This document shows positions 46,607-57,428 of a stretch of DNA of 64,000 bases, in pieces. The stretch covers positions 49,709,083 through 49,773,082 of the forward strand of contig CM055100.1 of assembly GCA_029204225.1 (NCBI GenBank), read 5' to 3'. The notes below the pieces were generated by a model, which had not been told where the DNA came from, made no database searches, and saw nothing but the letters and a program-made list of their open reading frames with translations. This stretch comes from Diphasiastrum complanatum (lineage: Eukaryota; Streptophyta; Lycopodiopsida; Lycopodiales; Lycopodiaceae). The position numbers and the translations under genes were made by a program. How positions within the stretch are numbered: position 1 is the stretch's first letter; each line of letters starts with the position of its first letter.

Positions 46607-47520
46607 CAGAAACCAAGAACTGTCACTGGATGCTCCTTGATGGCTGGTCATGAAGGCATCATGATCCGCTTCTTGGATGGGTTGTGGAGCTTCTGTAGCT
46701 GCATTTGCCACTTGATTCGACTGCCCCTTGCTTTTGTTCTTTGCTTGCAATATCCGACAGTCTTGAATTTCGTGGTTGTTTCGCTTGCAGTATCTGCAGA
46801 ACAACTTCTTCTTCGTTTGCAGATTCGACTGTTCTTTGTGTTGTGTTGGTTTTTGGTCTAGCTTTGATTGCTTTGGGTCTTTCTTCTTCTTCTGCTTAGT
46901 CGTGCTCTTGTTGGTGTACAAAGCGTGAGAGTCAGTTGAGGAACTTGAGGCTTTGTTCCTCCGCGTGTCTTCCTACAACAACATTGTAATGACTCTTGAA
47001 AGAGTCAGTTCTGGATGTGTCGTGATGATCATCACCCAGCTATTGTATGAGCTTGGCAAGCTTGTAAGCAGTTACATCACTGCATCTTGATCGTCTATGA
47101 CAGATCCGACAACGGCCATTTGCTTCAGCAGGTTCTTGAATTGATTGATGTGATTCTGCAGGGAATTACCATTCGCCATCTTGAGGGAGTAAAATTTCTT
47201 CTTGAGATGTAGCTTGGAAGCTATATCTCGTAGTTTGTATAATGTGCTCAAGATGTCCCAGACATTTTTGGATGTCTGGGCTTCGGATACATGGCCAATT
47301 TGAGTATCCGAAATGTTGAGGATAATCAGCGTGAAAGTCTTTCCATCCTTCAGCTTTCATCTGGCGATTGCTGCATCATTTGCTTCGGATTTTCTACACC
47401 TGTAACAACGTCATACAATTCTTTAGCCATTAGCATTGTTTTCATCTTAAATTTCCATAGATGGTAATTGGCTCCATCAAGCTTGTCCATGATAGGACTG
47501 GCTTTCCCTTGGGAATCCAT
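46607..47520 (-). pseudogene. Copia Z gag
   Basis: The minus-strand ATG at 47520 opens MDSQGKASPIMDKLDGANYH, LWKFKMKTMLMAKELYDVV, typical of Copia gag. The UBN2 core follows with frame changes, then an intact CCHC zinc knuckle, CRYCKRNNHEIQDC (46798-46757). Confidence 0.85.
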
Positions 47521-47663
47521 GTGGAAGATTAGTCTAGGTGATAGGAATAACTATCAGTGACTTAAGTATGAAAATCAGATGCTAAATTACAGACCAAGAA
47601 GACAATTACTCTATCGGCTAGTAGAGTCTTGGTACTGTAGAAGCTTATCAGGCTACAAAAATA

Positions 47664-47675
47664 GGTCTGAAACCA
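47664..47675 (-). promoter_or_regulatory. Primer-binding site of Copia Z
   Basis: The minus strand reads TGGTTTCAGACC, abutting the LTR end at 47676. It differs from the common site at two positions. Confidence 0.75.
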
Positions 47676-48812
47676 TGTTGGAGAAAGAGGGGTGTGTGAG
47701 AAACAAAAAAGGATAGCTCAAAAAAAAATGAATACGAAATGAAGCGAACTCGAACGGAAAGTGTTCGTGCGTAGCGGAATGAGCTATCTCACTCGTTCTC
47801 TAAGCATGACTACACCTATCAGACATGAACAGAACATTAGTAATAGAAATCATGTTCGATCCGATTACGTAGCCAAACATCAAGTAACAAAACATCATAA
47901 AGATAATTTGTTGCAAACAACTAGATGAATTATCAGTCGCGAAAGGCGAGACTAAATATTAGTCGTAAACAACTAGACTAATAATAATTTGCGAAGAGCA
48001 GACTACCAGATCAAGCAATAAGAGAGTCAGACAGAATGTAGAAAAGCATAGCAATATTGACACAAATTTGAACGCAGAACAAATGGAGTTGTAATCAGAT
48101 TAAGTATAGCAAAATATTCAAGTCAATAATGCTAGTGAGCACAAGACAATAGCAGACGAAACCACATGCTTCACAAAGCTAATCCAATCTGTGAAAGGAA
48201 TAAACCTATTATTGGCAATACAAAGAATCGATACGCGAAGGCATCTACTTCGTCTCTCTCTGATAAACTCCTGATGCTGTTATCACACACACTTGCTTGT
48301 TTTCGTATTTGAATATGCAGATGGTATTCAATATATACATAATGTTATAGGTGTGCAGATGAAGAAGGTACAAAGGTGGATGTGCTATCTATAGGAGATT
48401 GTGGGTGGCTGCTGTCGTTGTCAAATCTGATTGCACAGTTCATGGGATGAGCGTGAGAAGGCTGCAACGTCAGCCTTTGTTGAAATGAACGTTGGTGAGG
48501 ATACGAAAAATGCGACACTCTAACAAATGCCTTGAGATTTGATTTACAGGGTGCCTACATTTTTCTAATAAGGGCACCTATTGCATTTGTAGGGCAATGT
48601 TGCCTTTTTTGCCTGTCACAAATCACGTGTAAAAACACAGTGTCACCTTTTTCGTCTGTGGAAATTTACTTGTATTTATGCAGACAGTCGCATTTTATTC
48701 GCCTGTCTTATTTTACATGTAAATATGCAGACTATGCGACAACACAAGTAAAACACAACAACATGAATGGAGGCAGATTAACATGAAGAGAGTAAAGGAG
48801 ATAAATCCAACA
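47676..48812 (-). mobile_element. Copia Z 5' LTR (1137 bp)
   Basis: On the minus strand it starts TGTTGGATTTATCTCC at 48812 and ends CTTTCTCCAACA, directly followed by PBS and gag. Related copies lie at 3492-4750 (same orientation) and 6432-6965 (opposite). Confidence 0.85.
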
Positions 48813-49501
48813 CAGATGTCTTTGTAAGTGATATCAGAGCAAGGACTGCAATGGATAAAAAAAGAATGGAGTTTGGAGCTCTTATTTCTAGCTTTTTATT
48901 AGTGAATGACTACTCTTCAAGTACTTTTTCTTCTTTGTGGTGGAATCTATCTCCAAGTAGGTGACTTCTATGCATTCTAGGATTGGTTGCTCATATCACT
49001 GGCTTTACATGAAGCCATATTTACGGTTTGGTAGAGAGATTCATAGTTTTTCAAGTGTTTATTAAAGTGTCTCTGAGTTTGCTAGCTAAAAGAATTTGAA
49101 GTTTTTGGTTTCAAAATAAACTCTACAATGTATGCTAAATAGTAGATTCTACATGTGTGCAAATCCATGGAGACTGATCATTGTGGCACATTAGTTTTAT
49201 GAGTAGATTTTTGTATGCACTTTATATAAGTAATTAAAGTTTTTTAGTTTTTTGATTCAACTATAACATCATTTGTGTATGAATAATGTTTGATTAATTT
49301 TGTTTATGAATGTAATTTATTTTCGATCTTTTTGCTCATCTATTTGTGTCAGTTTTGATTCAGTTTGTTTGTCTTTATCGATCATTTTGTGAAATCTATC
49401 ATCCATTTTAGGGAGCTATCAAAATCTTGGGAGGATTGTCCTTTTTTTGTTTTCGCACCTCAAGTAGTCCTTTAGTATCATAGAGTGATTCATCTAACAC
49501 A
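48813..49501 (+). mobile_element. Probable LTR of a decayed plus-strand Copia element
   Basis: Noncoding sequence that ends ATCTAACACA immediately before a PBS. The left end is not defined. A second PBS-like string (TGATATCAGAGC) lies at 48829. Confidence 0.4.
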
Positions 49502-49513
49502 TGGTATCAAAGC
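49502..49513 (+). promoter_or_regulatory. Primer-binding site, decayed Copia element
   Basis: TGGTATCAAAGC, one base off the standard site, with a gag-like frame about 100 bp downstream. Confidence 0.6.
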
Positions 49514-49611
49514 AAGAATTCCTAGCACTTTTGAAATTTGTAGAGTAGATTTGATATCAACCTCAATGTGAGTCCCAATCGATCTACTAGGTGTATATCG
49601 ATGTTAGAGTT

Positions 49612-50220
49612 ATGGAATCAATTTTGAATGTTTCTCCTATGGAAAAATTATATGGAAATTATTTTCATATGTGGAGATTCATGTTGAGGATGATGTTATT
49701 AAAAGTTTGGGATTCTCTCACTGATCTTTCGAAAATGAAGATGTTGTCTCCAAATTGTTTTTGGTGAAAATTGTAAGCTAGACGATTCAAACTACAAGCC
49801 CAAGAATTTTGTAGATAGTCTAGATTGTAATTTACATGATTTTTTTTATTCATCTGATAAGAGCTGCACTTTGATTGAGCATATTAGAATTTCCAATTGA
49901 TTTTGCATTTCAAAGTCTAGAGGACTTCTTGATTTACTTAATGAGACTTGTATTATTCATTTGTTGTTAGAAGGTCGACTTGTGCAGGGGAGTTTCCATC
50001 GAAAGGTGATGATATAGTTGCAGTCGCATATTTGTTCTTGTAAGAAGAGATCACTAATTTCAAATTAGATCGTACTGCAAGGTCAAGTTTTAGAAATGAA
50101 AATGCAATACCAGTTTTGAATGAAGGCCAAGCTACACTTTATAGTTCAAAGGAGCCTTCTTTGGACATGGATGACATGTCAACCTTCGGATTTCATCCTT
50201 TTGAAGAGATACCTTAGTTT
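49612..50220 (+). pseudogene. Decayed Copia gag
   Basis: The plus strand near 49615 encodes MESILNVSPMEKLYGNYFHM and WRFMLRMMLLKVWDSL, the gag N-terminus. The remainder is shifted and broken; no zinc knuckle or pol follows. Confidence 0.55.
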
Positions 50221-50257
50221 TTTCAACCAATAGGAGATGATTATGTGATCAAACTTT

Positions 50258-50345
50258 TGTATTTGAAGAACTTTGTGAAGGCACAAAGTTCTTCAAATAC
50301 AGAAATTGGCCTTCAACAAGTTTTTCAAAACTTGTTGAAGGCCAA
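50258..50345. repeat. Two adjacent perfect hairpins
   Basis: Hairpin 1: arms 50258-50277 and 50282-50301 (20 bp, no mismatch, 4-base loop AAGG). Hairpin 2: arms 50306-50323 and 50328-50345 (18 bp, no mismatch, loop TTCA). Only four bases separate them. Confidence 0.9.
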
Positions 50346-50841
50346 CCTCCATTTGGATTTGTGAAAATAGAAACTTGTTTATCTTAGTATTCTGGTTTTA
50401 CGAGATAAATTCAGGAATGAAATGTATCTATACTTAGAAAATGTACTGTATCAACCTTATGCTAAGAAGTGCAAAGCACTTGATAGGTCGATTTCAATTA
50501 CTCAAATTGTCTTCAACCCATGATGCATGAATTTGGAGATTATTTGAAGGCACTTTGGTACATCCACATTGTTACATATTTTTGCACTTGCTCTAAAGAC
50601 ACAAAGATTGCAAATCAAAGGATAAATCAGCATGATAAGATACAATATAGGTAAGGAAATACCACAAGTAGAGATTCAACTGTGACCAAGAAGTAGCAAC
50701 CCAAATTTAATGCATCGTTAGGTATGAGACTTCAAGTTATTTTAGATCATCATTAAGGGAAAGAGGTTGTTGAAAATCTAGTTAATGTTGATCTAGAAAA
50801 CCATTGTACAGTCACTCTTTACTTGTACAGTTTTCATCATC
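50346..50841. other. No gene seen
   Basis: A/T-rich stretch between the hairpins and the W2 LTR. It may be eroded Copia sequence; nothing can be assigned. Confidence 0.35.
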
Positions 50842-52086
50842 TGATCAGAAACTGAGGAGTCGTAGACGTCCGTGTTCTGATCAGAGTAAGTAAACAAGCA
50901 TGATCAAACAACGATGAAAGTGCATTCAATCACAACAAGCATTCATCTACGTTGTACACAGATAAAAACGTCCCGCTGCTATATTACACTGAAGCACAAT
51001 ACAAATAGCAATTACAACAAAAAGTTGATGGCGTAACAGGGAGGCTCAAATAATGCGTCTCATGGACGGAGCAACCAATAATCTATGCTTGGATGATCTA
51101 TTTATAGATTCCATCCGTGTATTAATTACATTGAATGATTGTCACCTAATTAGAAAAGTCGTTGCACGTGGAAGTATGTGGCTTTCGTTACAACTATACA
51201 GTCAACAAATCAGGATCGTTGACGAGGATGAGGACATCGCAAATTCTCTCACTTCGCAAATTTCGAGAAGTGACTTGGGAACGTACCTCGTTCAATTTAG
51301 ACAACCTTCGGCATTTTTTTCTCTCTTCGGGATTTTGCAAAAAAGCCGAACGTGTCCTAAACAAGTTTAAGGTGCCCTTAGAAAGTTGAAGGTGCCCTCC
51401 ACAAAGCGAAGATGTCTTTAACAGTTTGACTTTCTCACACTTTTCGAGAAAATGCGAAAAAGCCGAAGGTGCCCTTAGATAGTTGAAGGTGCCCTTAAAA
51501 AGCGAAGATGTCTTTAACAGTCTTACTTTCTCGCACTTTTTTTGAAAATGCCAAAAAGTCGAAGGTGCCTTTAAAACAACTTTAAGGTGCCCTTAAAAAG
51601 TTGGCGAATGTGCCTTTAACAGTTTAACCCTTAAAAATAGAGGACCTTATGGAATTCATCTTTCTTCGCATTTTTCGAAAAATTGCGAAAAAACCGAAGG
51701 TGTTGAAAAAAGTTAAACTGTTGAACTGTGAACAAGTTGACTTCTTCAAAATAGTTGAACGGAAGAAGTCGAAGGCAAATTTCGCAGTTTTCGAGAAAAT
51801 GCAAAAAATGCGAACTGTGCGACACTTAGTGTATTTCTGCAGACTGTTGAAAATGTAATGTAAATCTGCAGACTTGTTCTAAATGCAAGTTTGTGGAAGT
51901 CCTTGAAGATGGCCAAGTCTTCAATGACTTCAAGTTATTAAACTTAACATTTGAACTTAAAATTATAATAGGATTGGTTACCCTTTGCTGGAGATCATCC
52001 GGAATCGCGTTGTAGACGTTCTTCAAATTATTGGTTGTCTAAGTTATGATTCACCAAGGAGACAACTGTGGGCTTAATTTTCAACA
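50842..52086 (-). mobile_element. W2: Copia 3' LTR, minus orientation (1245 bp)
   Basis: On the minus strand it starts TGTTGAAAATTAAGCCCACAG at 52086, right after a polypurine tract, and ends TTTCTGATCA at 50842. It is a full-length inverted match of 57429-58665. It includes an internal array of GAAGGTGCCCTTA / GCGAAGATGTCTTTAACAG repeats (51350-51640). Confidence 0.85.
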
Positions 52087-52098
52087 GTCCCCCTTAAG
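52087..52098 (-). promoter_or_regulatory. Polypurine tract of Copia W
   Basis: CTTAAGGGGGAC on the minus strand, abutting the W2 LTR. Confidence 0.7.
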
Positions 52099-52109
52099 GT
52101 CACAGTTGG

Positions 52110-52475
52110 TGCCTTGGTATCTTTGTCAGGTTCAGCATGCTGAAGAACTTCTGATGCTTGATCTTGGGAAGCGCTTTGGTGAAGATGTATGCGACCATTT
52201 CTATTGTAGAGCAGTATTGAAGGATCACTTGCCCTGAGAAAACTTCCTCCCGAATGAAGTCATACTAGATTTCTATGTGCTTGGATTTGCCATGAAATTT
52301 GGGATTCAGTGACAGTGAAATACAGCTCAAGCTGTCACACAGAATGGTGGTAGCATAGAACTGAGTGTGATGTAAGTCGTGAAGTAATAACCTGATCCAT
52401 ACAGCTTCTTTTAAAGCTTGACATGCTGCAATGTTCTCTGCCTCAGTCGAAGAAAGCGCAACTGATTCCTGGTTT
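52110..52475 (-). pseudogene. Copia W RNase H
   Basis: Minus-strand frames give SSTEAENIAACQALKEAVWI, LNPKFHGKSKHIEI and VAYIFTKALPK, the Copia RNase H signature, with frameshifts and a stop after HIEI. Upstream pol is not seen beyond about 52480. Confidence 0.8.
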
Positions 52476-52479
52476 CTTG

Positions 52480-53991
52480 TTTTTTATTTTTTGTTAAGAA
52501 AATGGAAATGATTCTGCTTTTGTGCAGCAGAATGAATAAAATCAGAGAGAAACAATTTATTTGCTTGTTATTCCGGGATGTGTGAGGGATTGTAGACTGG
52601 TGTCTACCTGAAGACAGAGGAAGCTTTGGTTTCTACGGATGATAGCCGTGTTCCTCTTAGATTAGAGAGAGATGAAGTGCTTGTGCTTGCTAAATTTTGT
52701 GAATGTGTAGAATGCACATTGAGTGAGCATTCGTCTTGAAGACCCAAGGCAGGATGATAGCAGAGATGTGCTACTACTGCAGACCGTGAAGGCCACAGAT
52801 TTGTTGGCAGACAGGATGATGCAGAACGTCATGACAGCCATTTGTGAAGGCCACGTTTTTCTTCAAGGAGCCCCTAGTATCAGAAGCCTTCTATCGTGGA
52901 GCTAGTAAGGCAACCTTTGATTTAAAGGACTGTGGAGTAAAGCAAGCCGGAGCAGGCTATGCAGGAAGAAGTTCATTGAAGACATCTAATGTTCCAGCCA
53001 TGAAGAAGATTGAGACAGCCTGTGGATCGTGAAGCATTGAATGCAGTCTAAATAAACCCTTAGACAACAGCCGTATAGGAAAGGATGAAATGTGTTGAAT
53101 GCTGCCATCTGAAATTCGCTGAAGGAGAAAGACGACCTGCTTTGTTCTGAAAAGTGATGGCTGAAACGACTTACTGATTCGGAGAGGCCAGTCTGCTCTG
53201 GAAACGTGACCCATGTTCTCTTGCTGGCTGTAGGAGAGAGACTCGATGGAGACCCATGAAGGGAATGTGAACTAGTCGCGATCCAGAAAGAAAGAAAAGG
53301 AAGGATTGAAGATGGCCTCCGATTCAGTGCATGTGATTCATGAATTAATGGGAGAGACGACCCGAGGAAGAATTCGGGTGCCCAAGAAACTTTCAAAGGT
53401 GATTGTGTTTTTTTCGGTTACTTGAAGTTTTTAGTGGCATTTTTAAAAAAAATTGAATTTGGGTCCTTAAGGGCTGTCTTCCAAGCTTAGGGACAGACCC
53501 ACTGTGTCAAAATTTGGGAAAAACACAAAACAGAGGCTTAATTTTGCATAGAGAATCCATCTCTGTCGAAACAAAAACTATACAAGACTGTTCCACAATG
53601 TTTAAGCTTCTTTTTGAACCAAAAATCTAGTGATTTGGACATGAACCGAAAAACTTATTAAGTTTTTAGTGCAGAGACCCCATTTTTCATTAGGGACAAC
53701 ATAGACTTTACAGAAAAATGTCAATGTAAAACTTGTTAAAAGCTGATCAAAAGCTAGTAATTGATTGTCATGCTAAGTACTATATATAGATTGAAGTGAA
53801 TGTTGTTTTTCAAGGAATTAAGAGGTCAAATTGGTTTTACGAACTAACCAAGTGATAAGCCTAGTCGAGGTGACGTCTTATGCCCTCTCCCTCGGTTACA
53901 TGCACTTATCATTAGTTAGCTAAGTAAAACAATTGCAAAAATTCCTGAAATTGATTTGATCAGTTCATTTACATCATTCAAGTTGACTATA
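52480..53991. other. No recognisable gene; leader of a plus-strand Copia gag at the right end
   Basis: Both strands carry frames of up to 136 codons (for example minus 52986-53396) without known motifs. GAAGGCCAC occurs twice near 52787 and 52848. The last few hundred bases probably belong to the leader of the gag at 53992. Confidence 0.3.
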
Positions 53992-54396
53992 ATGGATCAA
54001 AGAACTTCATTTGATAAATTTGACGGTAAGAACTTTCATACATGGCAAGTCAAGATGAGATTATTATTGACTGAGAAAAATCTGTGGGATCTTATTGACG
54101 GTTCCAAAGTTAAGCAAGAAGATTCTGGTGACTCTTCTAGTGTTGATTTGCATGATAAGAGAGCTGCTGCTTACATCGGTCTTGGCTTGGCTCATTCTCA
54201 AATTCATCATTTGGACCTATCTAAGACTGCTCGTGAAATATGGCAATCATTGAAAGCTATATTTGAAGCACGTTTTAAAAATGGCAATATTCTTCTTAAG
54301 CAGCAATTTTTCGCTGGTTCTAATGTTCCCAAAGATGATGCTATGGTCGTGCTATTGAATAGCATGCCGGCTGAGTATAGTATTATACATAGTTAA
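53992..54396 (+). pseudogene. Copia gag with internal deletion
   Basis: From the ATG at 53992 the frame encodes FDGKNFHTWQVKMRLLLTEK, NLWDLIDGSKVK and TAREIWQSLKAIFEA, then jumps from LKQQFF straight to VPKDDAMVVLLNSMPAEY. In family members these are separated by about 60 residues, so the middle is deleted. Zinc knuckle and pol are missing. Confidence 0.8.
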
Positions 54397-54456
54397 AAAC
54401 TTGACTATCCATCCAATTTTAAATAGCTCTATCACAAGATACTTTGCTACTCATTG

Positions 54457-54562
54457 ACAAATTTTTTTTCAAAAAATGTAATTATGGAAAAATGTTTATG
54501 AAGTTGTAAAAGCTAGCATGTTTGTGTACTAGCCTACAAATTTTTTTTCAAAAAATGTAATT
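54457..54562. repeat. 27-bp perfect direct repeat with 52-bp spacer
   Basis: 54457-54483 and 54536-54562 are identical, beginning ACAAATTTTTTTTCAAAAAA. Each copy is itself partly palindromic. No tRNA-like or terminal-repeat features are seen in the spacer. Confidence 0.8.
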
Positions 54563-55499
54563 TTTAAACTAAATTTTATATAGAGAGAATGTGTGACGTG
54601 TTGTAAACAATGTCACGCTTTTGATAGCAAAAATGTCATGCTTTGTCGGCAAAAAATATCACCCATTTGCAAAAGGAAAATGTAAAATAAACATAGCCTC
54701 CAAAAATATATAAACACTTTTTGTGGGTAAGTGCCAATTGCCCATCATCGACAGGCACACACAACTAGTATATATATATATAATATACATTATTTCTTTT
54801 GTAGGCTAGTAAATCAGTGGCATTTAGTTTGTTGCCAACTTCGTATGTGGTGTCAGTCCGTCGTCTTGGTACTTAGTTGATCGTGGGTTGTAAAGTGCGT
54901 CGACTTTAGGACCGTGCTTTTACAATCGTAGCCGAGATCATTGTGGTTGGGCTTTGGTTGTCGCTCGTGATCCGCAGGAGTTGACTTGCAGTTCCCTACG
55001 AACGTCTTTGTCTTCGTTTGTTTCCTTGAAGTTGTGATTTGCAGTTTATTGCGATTTGCGGTCTATTGGTCTTCGTTGTCGTTGCCGTTCGTGTAAGTCG
55101 TGATGCGGTTGTGGTAGCAGTAGTGTGCGGTTTGCGGGTTCATAAGCTAACGATGCTTTGTGGGTGGAAACCTTAAGTTTCTTCAAGACGTACGTAGTGC
55201 ATGCACTGAGGATTCTGCATGCCCACCTCTGCTGCGACGCGACATATCGTCGAATCCCAATAGATTACATTTTTTGTCGCTATTAATCTACACTTTACAT
55301 TCAGCTACTTATACACATTATGTGTTTATACGGAATTGCAGTTTGAATGTGCTCAACTCTTTCTTATTGTTAATTATAAGCTAACTCATATCAGAAGTTT
55401 GGTATAGTCTTCAAGTATTTGAATATCCGTTCAACAAAGTTTAATGACTGATTCATAAATGGCAATACGATCTAACATTTCTTCAGGCTGTGCTTTTTA
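54563..55499. other. No gene seen
   Basis: Contains a short (TA)n run near 54772 and a G/T-rich stretch 54840-55150 (repeated TCGT, GTTTGCGG and GATTTGCGG strings) without coding signals. Confidence 0.4.
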
Positions 55500-55659
55500 A
55501 TCTTTGTGTTTGTCTATGTAATCAACGATTTCGATCTTGATGATTTCAAAGTCAAAATGAAGTTGATTTAGATATACCACTTTCTTCGAATATCTAATTC
55601 GAATCTCATAGACATAGTACATGCACCAAGGAAAGCCGTTACATCCCATTTTCTCAACA
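55500..55659 (+). mobile_element. Copia LTR end (related to Copia D)
   Basis: The segment CTATGTAATCAACGATTTCG..GATGATTTCAAAG parallels 37715-37750 in the Copia D LTR, and the end TTTCTCAACA precedes a PBS. The left extent is unclear. Confidence 0.6.
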
Positions 55660-55671
55660 TGGTATTAGAAG
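55660..55671 (+). promoter_or_regulatory. Primer-binding site, duplicated
   Basis: TGGTATTAGAAG follows the LTR end. A near copy, TGGCATTAGAAG, lies at 55689-55700, as if a 29-bp unit were duplicated. Confidence 0.5.
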
Positions 55672-55829
55672 TGTATATTATCAGGTCATGGCATTAGAAG
55701 TGCATATGATCATGTCATAATTATTCTCTTGTTTTGATATTATAACTAAACATTCACATACATCTACAATCATCACCAAATCATTGCGACTGTCAAATAT
55801 TCAATTTAGAATCTACATATACTTAATGA

Positions 55830-55930
55830 GAACTTCATATGAAGTCACAAAGTAAGGTTGGTCTCATTGTAGAACAAGCTGGATGGATACAACTATCATC
55901 TATGAAAATCCAAGATGAGAATAATGTTGT
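55830..55930 (+). pseudogene. Start of a decayed Copia gag
   Basis: ATGAAGTCACAAAGTAAGG near 55849 parallels the Copia D gag start, followed by GTCTCATTGTAG and a GATGGATACAACTATCATCT block in place of GGATCCAACTACCACTTG. Shifts begin at once. Confidence 0.5.
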
Positions 55931-56570
55931 AGGAAATTTTTCAAACCAAATCAAATTCAACCTCTGATATTAAAGGATTGTCTAAGGTGTAGAAATAAGC
56001 AAAGGACATTCCTCATAGGATCTTGACAACTCCCTAAACTGGATGAGATATTTTACAAAATGATAGACAGAGGCAAACAAATTAAATTGGAACTGGCCCA
56101 AACAAATGAGAAGAAAGCTCGAAAATAAAGCACATTCCTAAACAAAAGTAATTGGACATGATTCATACAGAAATGATGTTGTAATTGAATCAAAAAACTA
56201 TACCTTTTTTATTATTGATAAAATGTGTGTACAAAAATCAGTTCACAAACTAGTGTGCTACGATGATCAGTGTCTACGGACTTGCACACATACAAAACTT
56301 ATTGTGCAAAATACTTTGTCTTCTTTGGCATAAAACTAATGTGCTAGAATGATCAGCTACGAGGGATTTGCACATAATCTACCATACTTTCTCGGGCCTT
56401 GGCATTTTGCGAGTAAATTTTTTGCAAGTTTCTTTCTTGCCATCATTCAACAAAAAGATAGCACATGGTGTGCCACCCTTTTTATGCTACTACTTCAATG
56501 TTTATTATTAAGAATGTGGTTTGGTACATAGTTAAAGATTCCACTAAGTAAAAAAATTCAAGTTAATTTT
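55931..56570. other. No gene seen
   Basis: Noncoding interior of the decayed Copia element. TGTGCTA(C/G)(G/A)ATGATCAG occurs twice (about 56256 and 56340). Confidence 0.35.
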
Positions 56571-56572
56571 TT

Positions 56573-56720
56573 TTTTTGCAGCCAACCCAGATAGCATGTC
56601 AGCGTGCTATATGGATTGGCTGCAAAAAACTTTTCTCAATTTATACAGCACGTCGGCGTTCTATCTTGGTTGGTTGCAAAAAAAAATTCTCATTTCATAT
56701 AGCACGCCGACGTGCTATCT
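56573..56720. repeat. Nested palindrome cluster
   Basis: The first unit (56573-56628) has outer arms TTTTTGCAGCCAA / TTGGCTGCAAAAA and an inner ATAGCATG..CGTGCTAT pair. The core recurs as CAGCACGTCGGCGTTCTAT (about 56645) and ATAGCACGCCGACGTGCTAT (56699-56718), the latter a 20-bp near-perfect palindrome. Confidence 0.8.
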
Positions 56721-56759
56721 TTAAATTGCACACACAATCAATTCCATGAGTTAGTACAT

Positions 56760-57329
56760 GACCAATCCTGGCATGATCCACTGGAAAGCTCTTATCAGAG
56801 TAATCTGATATGTGTGAGCTACTACGGTGATGGAGATCCATCCAATATCCATACTCTTCATGGATATACAGATGCAAATTGGGCAGGCAATATCGACACC
56901 AGAAAATCAACTTCTGGATATGATTTCATGTTCAACAATGGTCCAATATGTTGAAACAGTCGAAAACAAACCTCCCTCGCAATGTCATCTACAAAATCAG
57001 AATACATTGCAGCCTCTCAAGCTACCAAAGAGGCAATTTGGTTGAGGAATTTATTGTTTGATATTGGTTTCAGACAATCAGCTCCAACAATGATTCAGTG
57101 TGACAATCAGAGTGCTATTGCATTATCGATCAATCCTAGATTTCACTCTAGGAGAAAGCACATTGAGATTAAGTACTGCTACAGCAGGAGCAAGATACCC
57201 AGCAAGGAGATAAGTCTGAAATTTTGCAGAACCCAATACATGAAAGCTGATAGATTTACAAAAGTTGTTGGCCTATCCTCTCCATCCCTATTCTTTGCTA
57301 ATCTAGATCCATTCATTAAGCTATTGTAA
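56760..57329 (+). pseudogene. Copia RT end and RNase H (element G)
   Basis: Plus-strand frames give HTLHGYTDANWAGNIDTRKS, TSGYDFMFNNGPIC, then SSTKSEYIAASQATKEAIWL, CDNQSAIALSINPRFHSR and KHIEIKYCYSRSKI. This is Copia RNase H with one stop (TGA at 56952 for the W of CWNSRKQ) and a frameshift. The second part, 56982-57329, is open. No polypurine tract is evident before the W1 LTR. Confidence 0.85.
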
Positions 57330-57428
57330 ATATTTGTACAGTTGCATACTCTGCAAAAATACACTTGTTTCATGACAGGCTGTAGAAATACAAAGGAATC
57401 GATGATAGTGTTCCTCGATAGTTTGGCC

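Noticed and set aside
52986-53396. 136-codon minus-strand frame
   Set aside because: No conserved motif; low-complexity Ser-rich translation in a region of decayed repeats.
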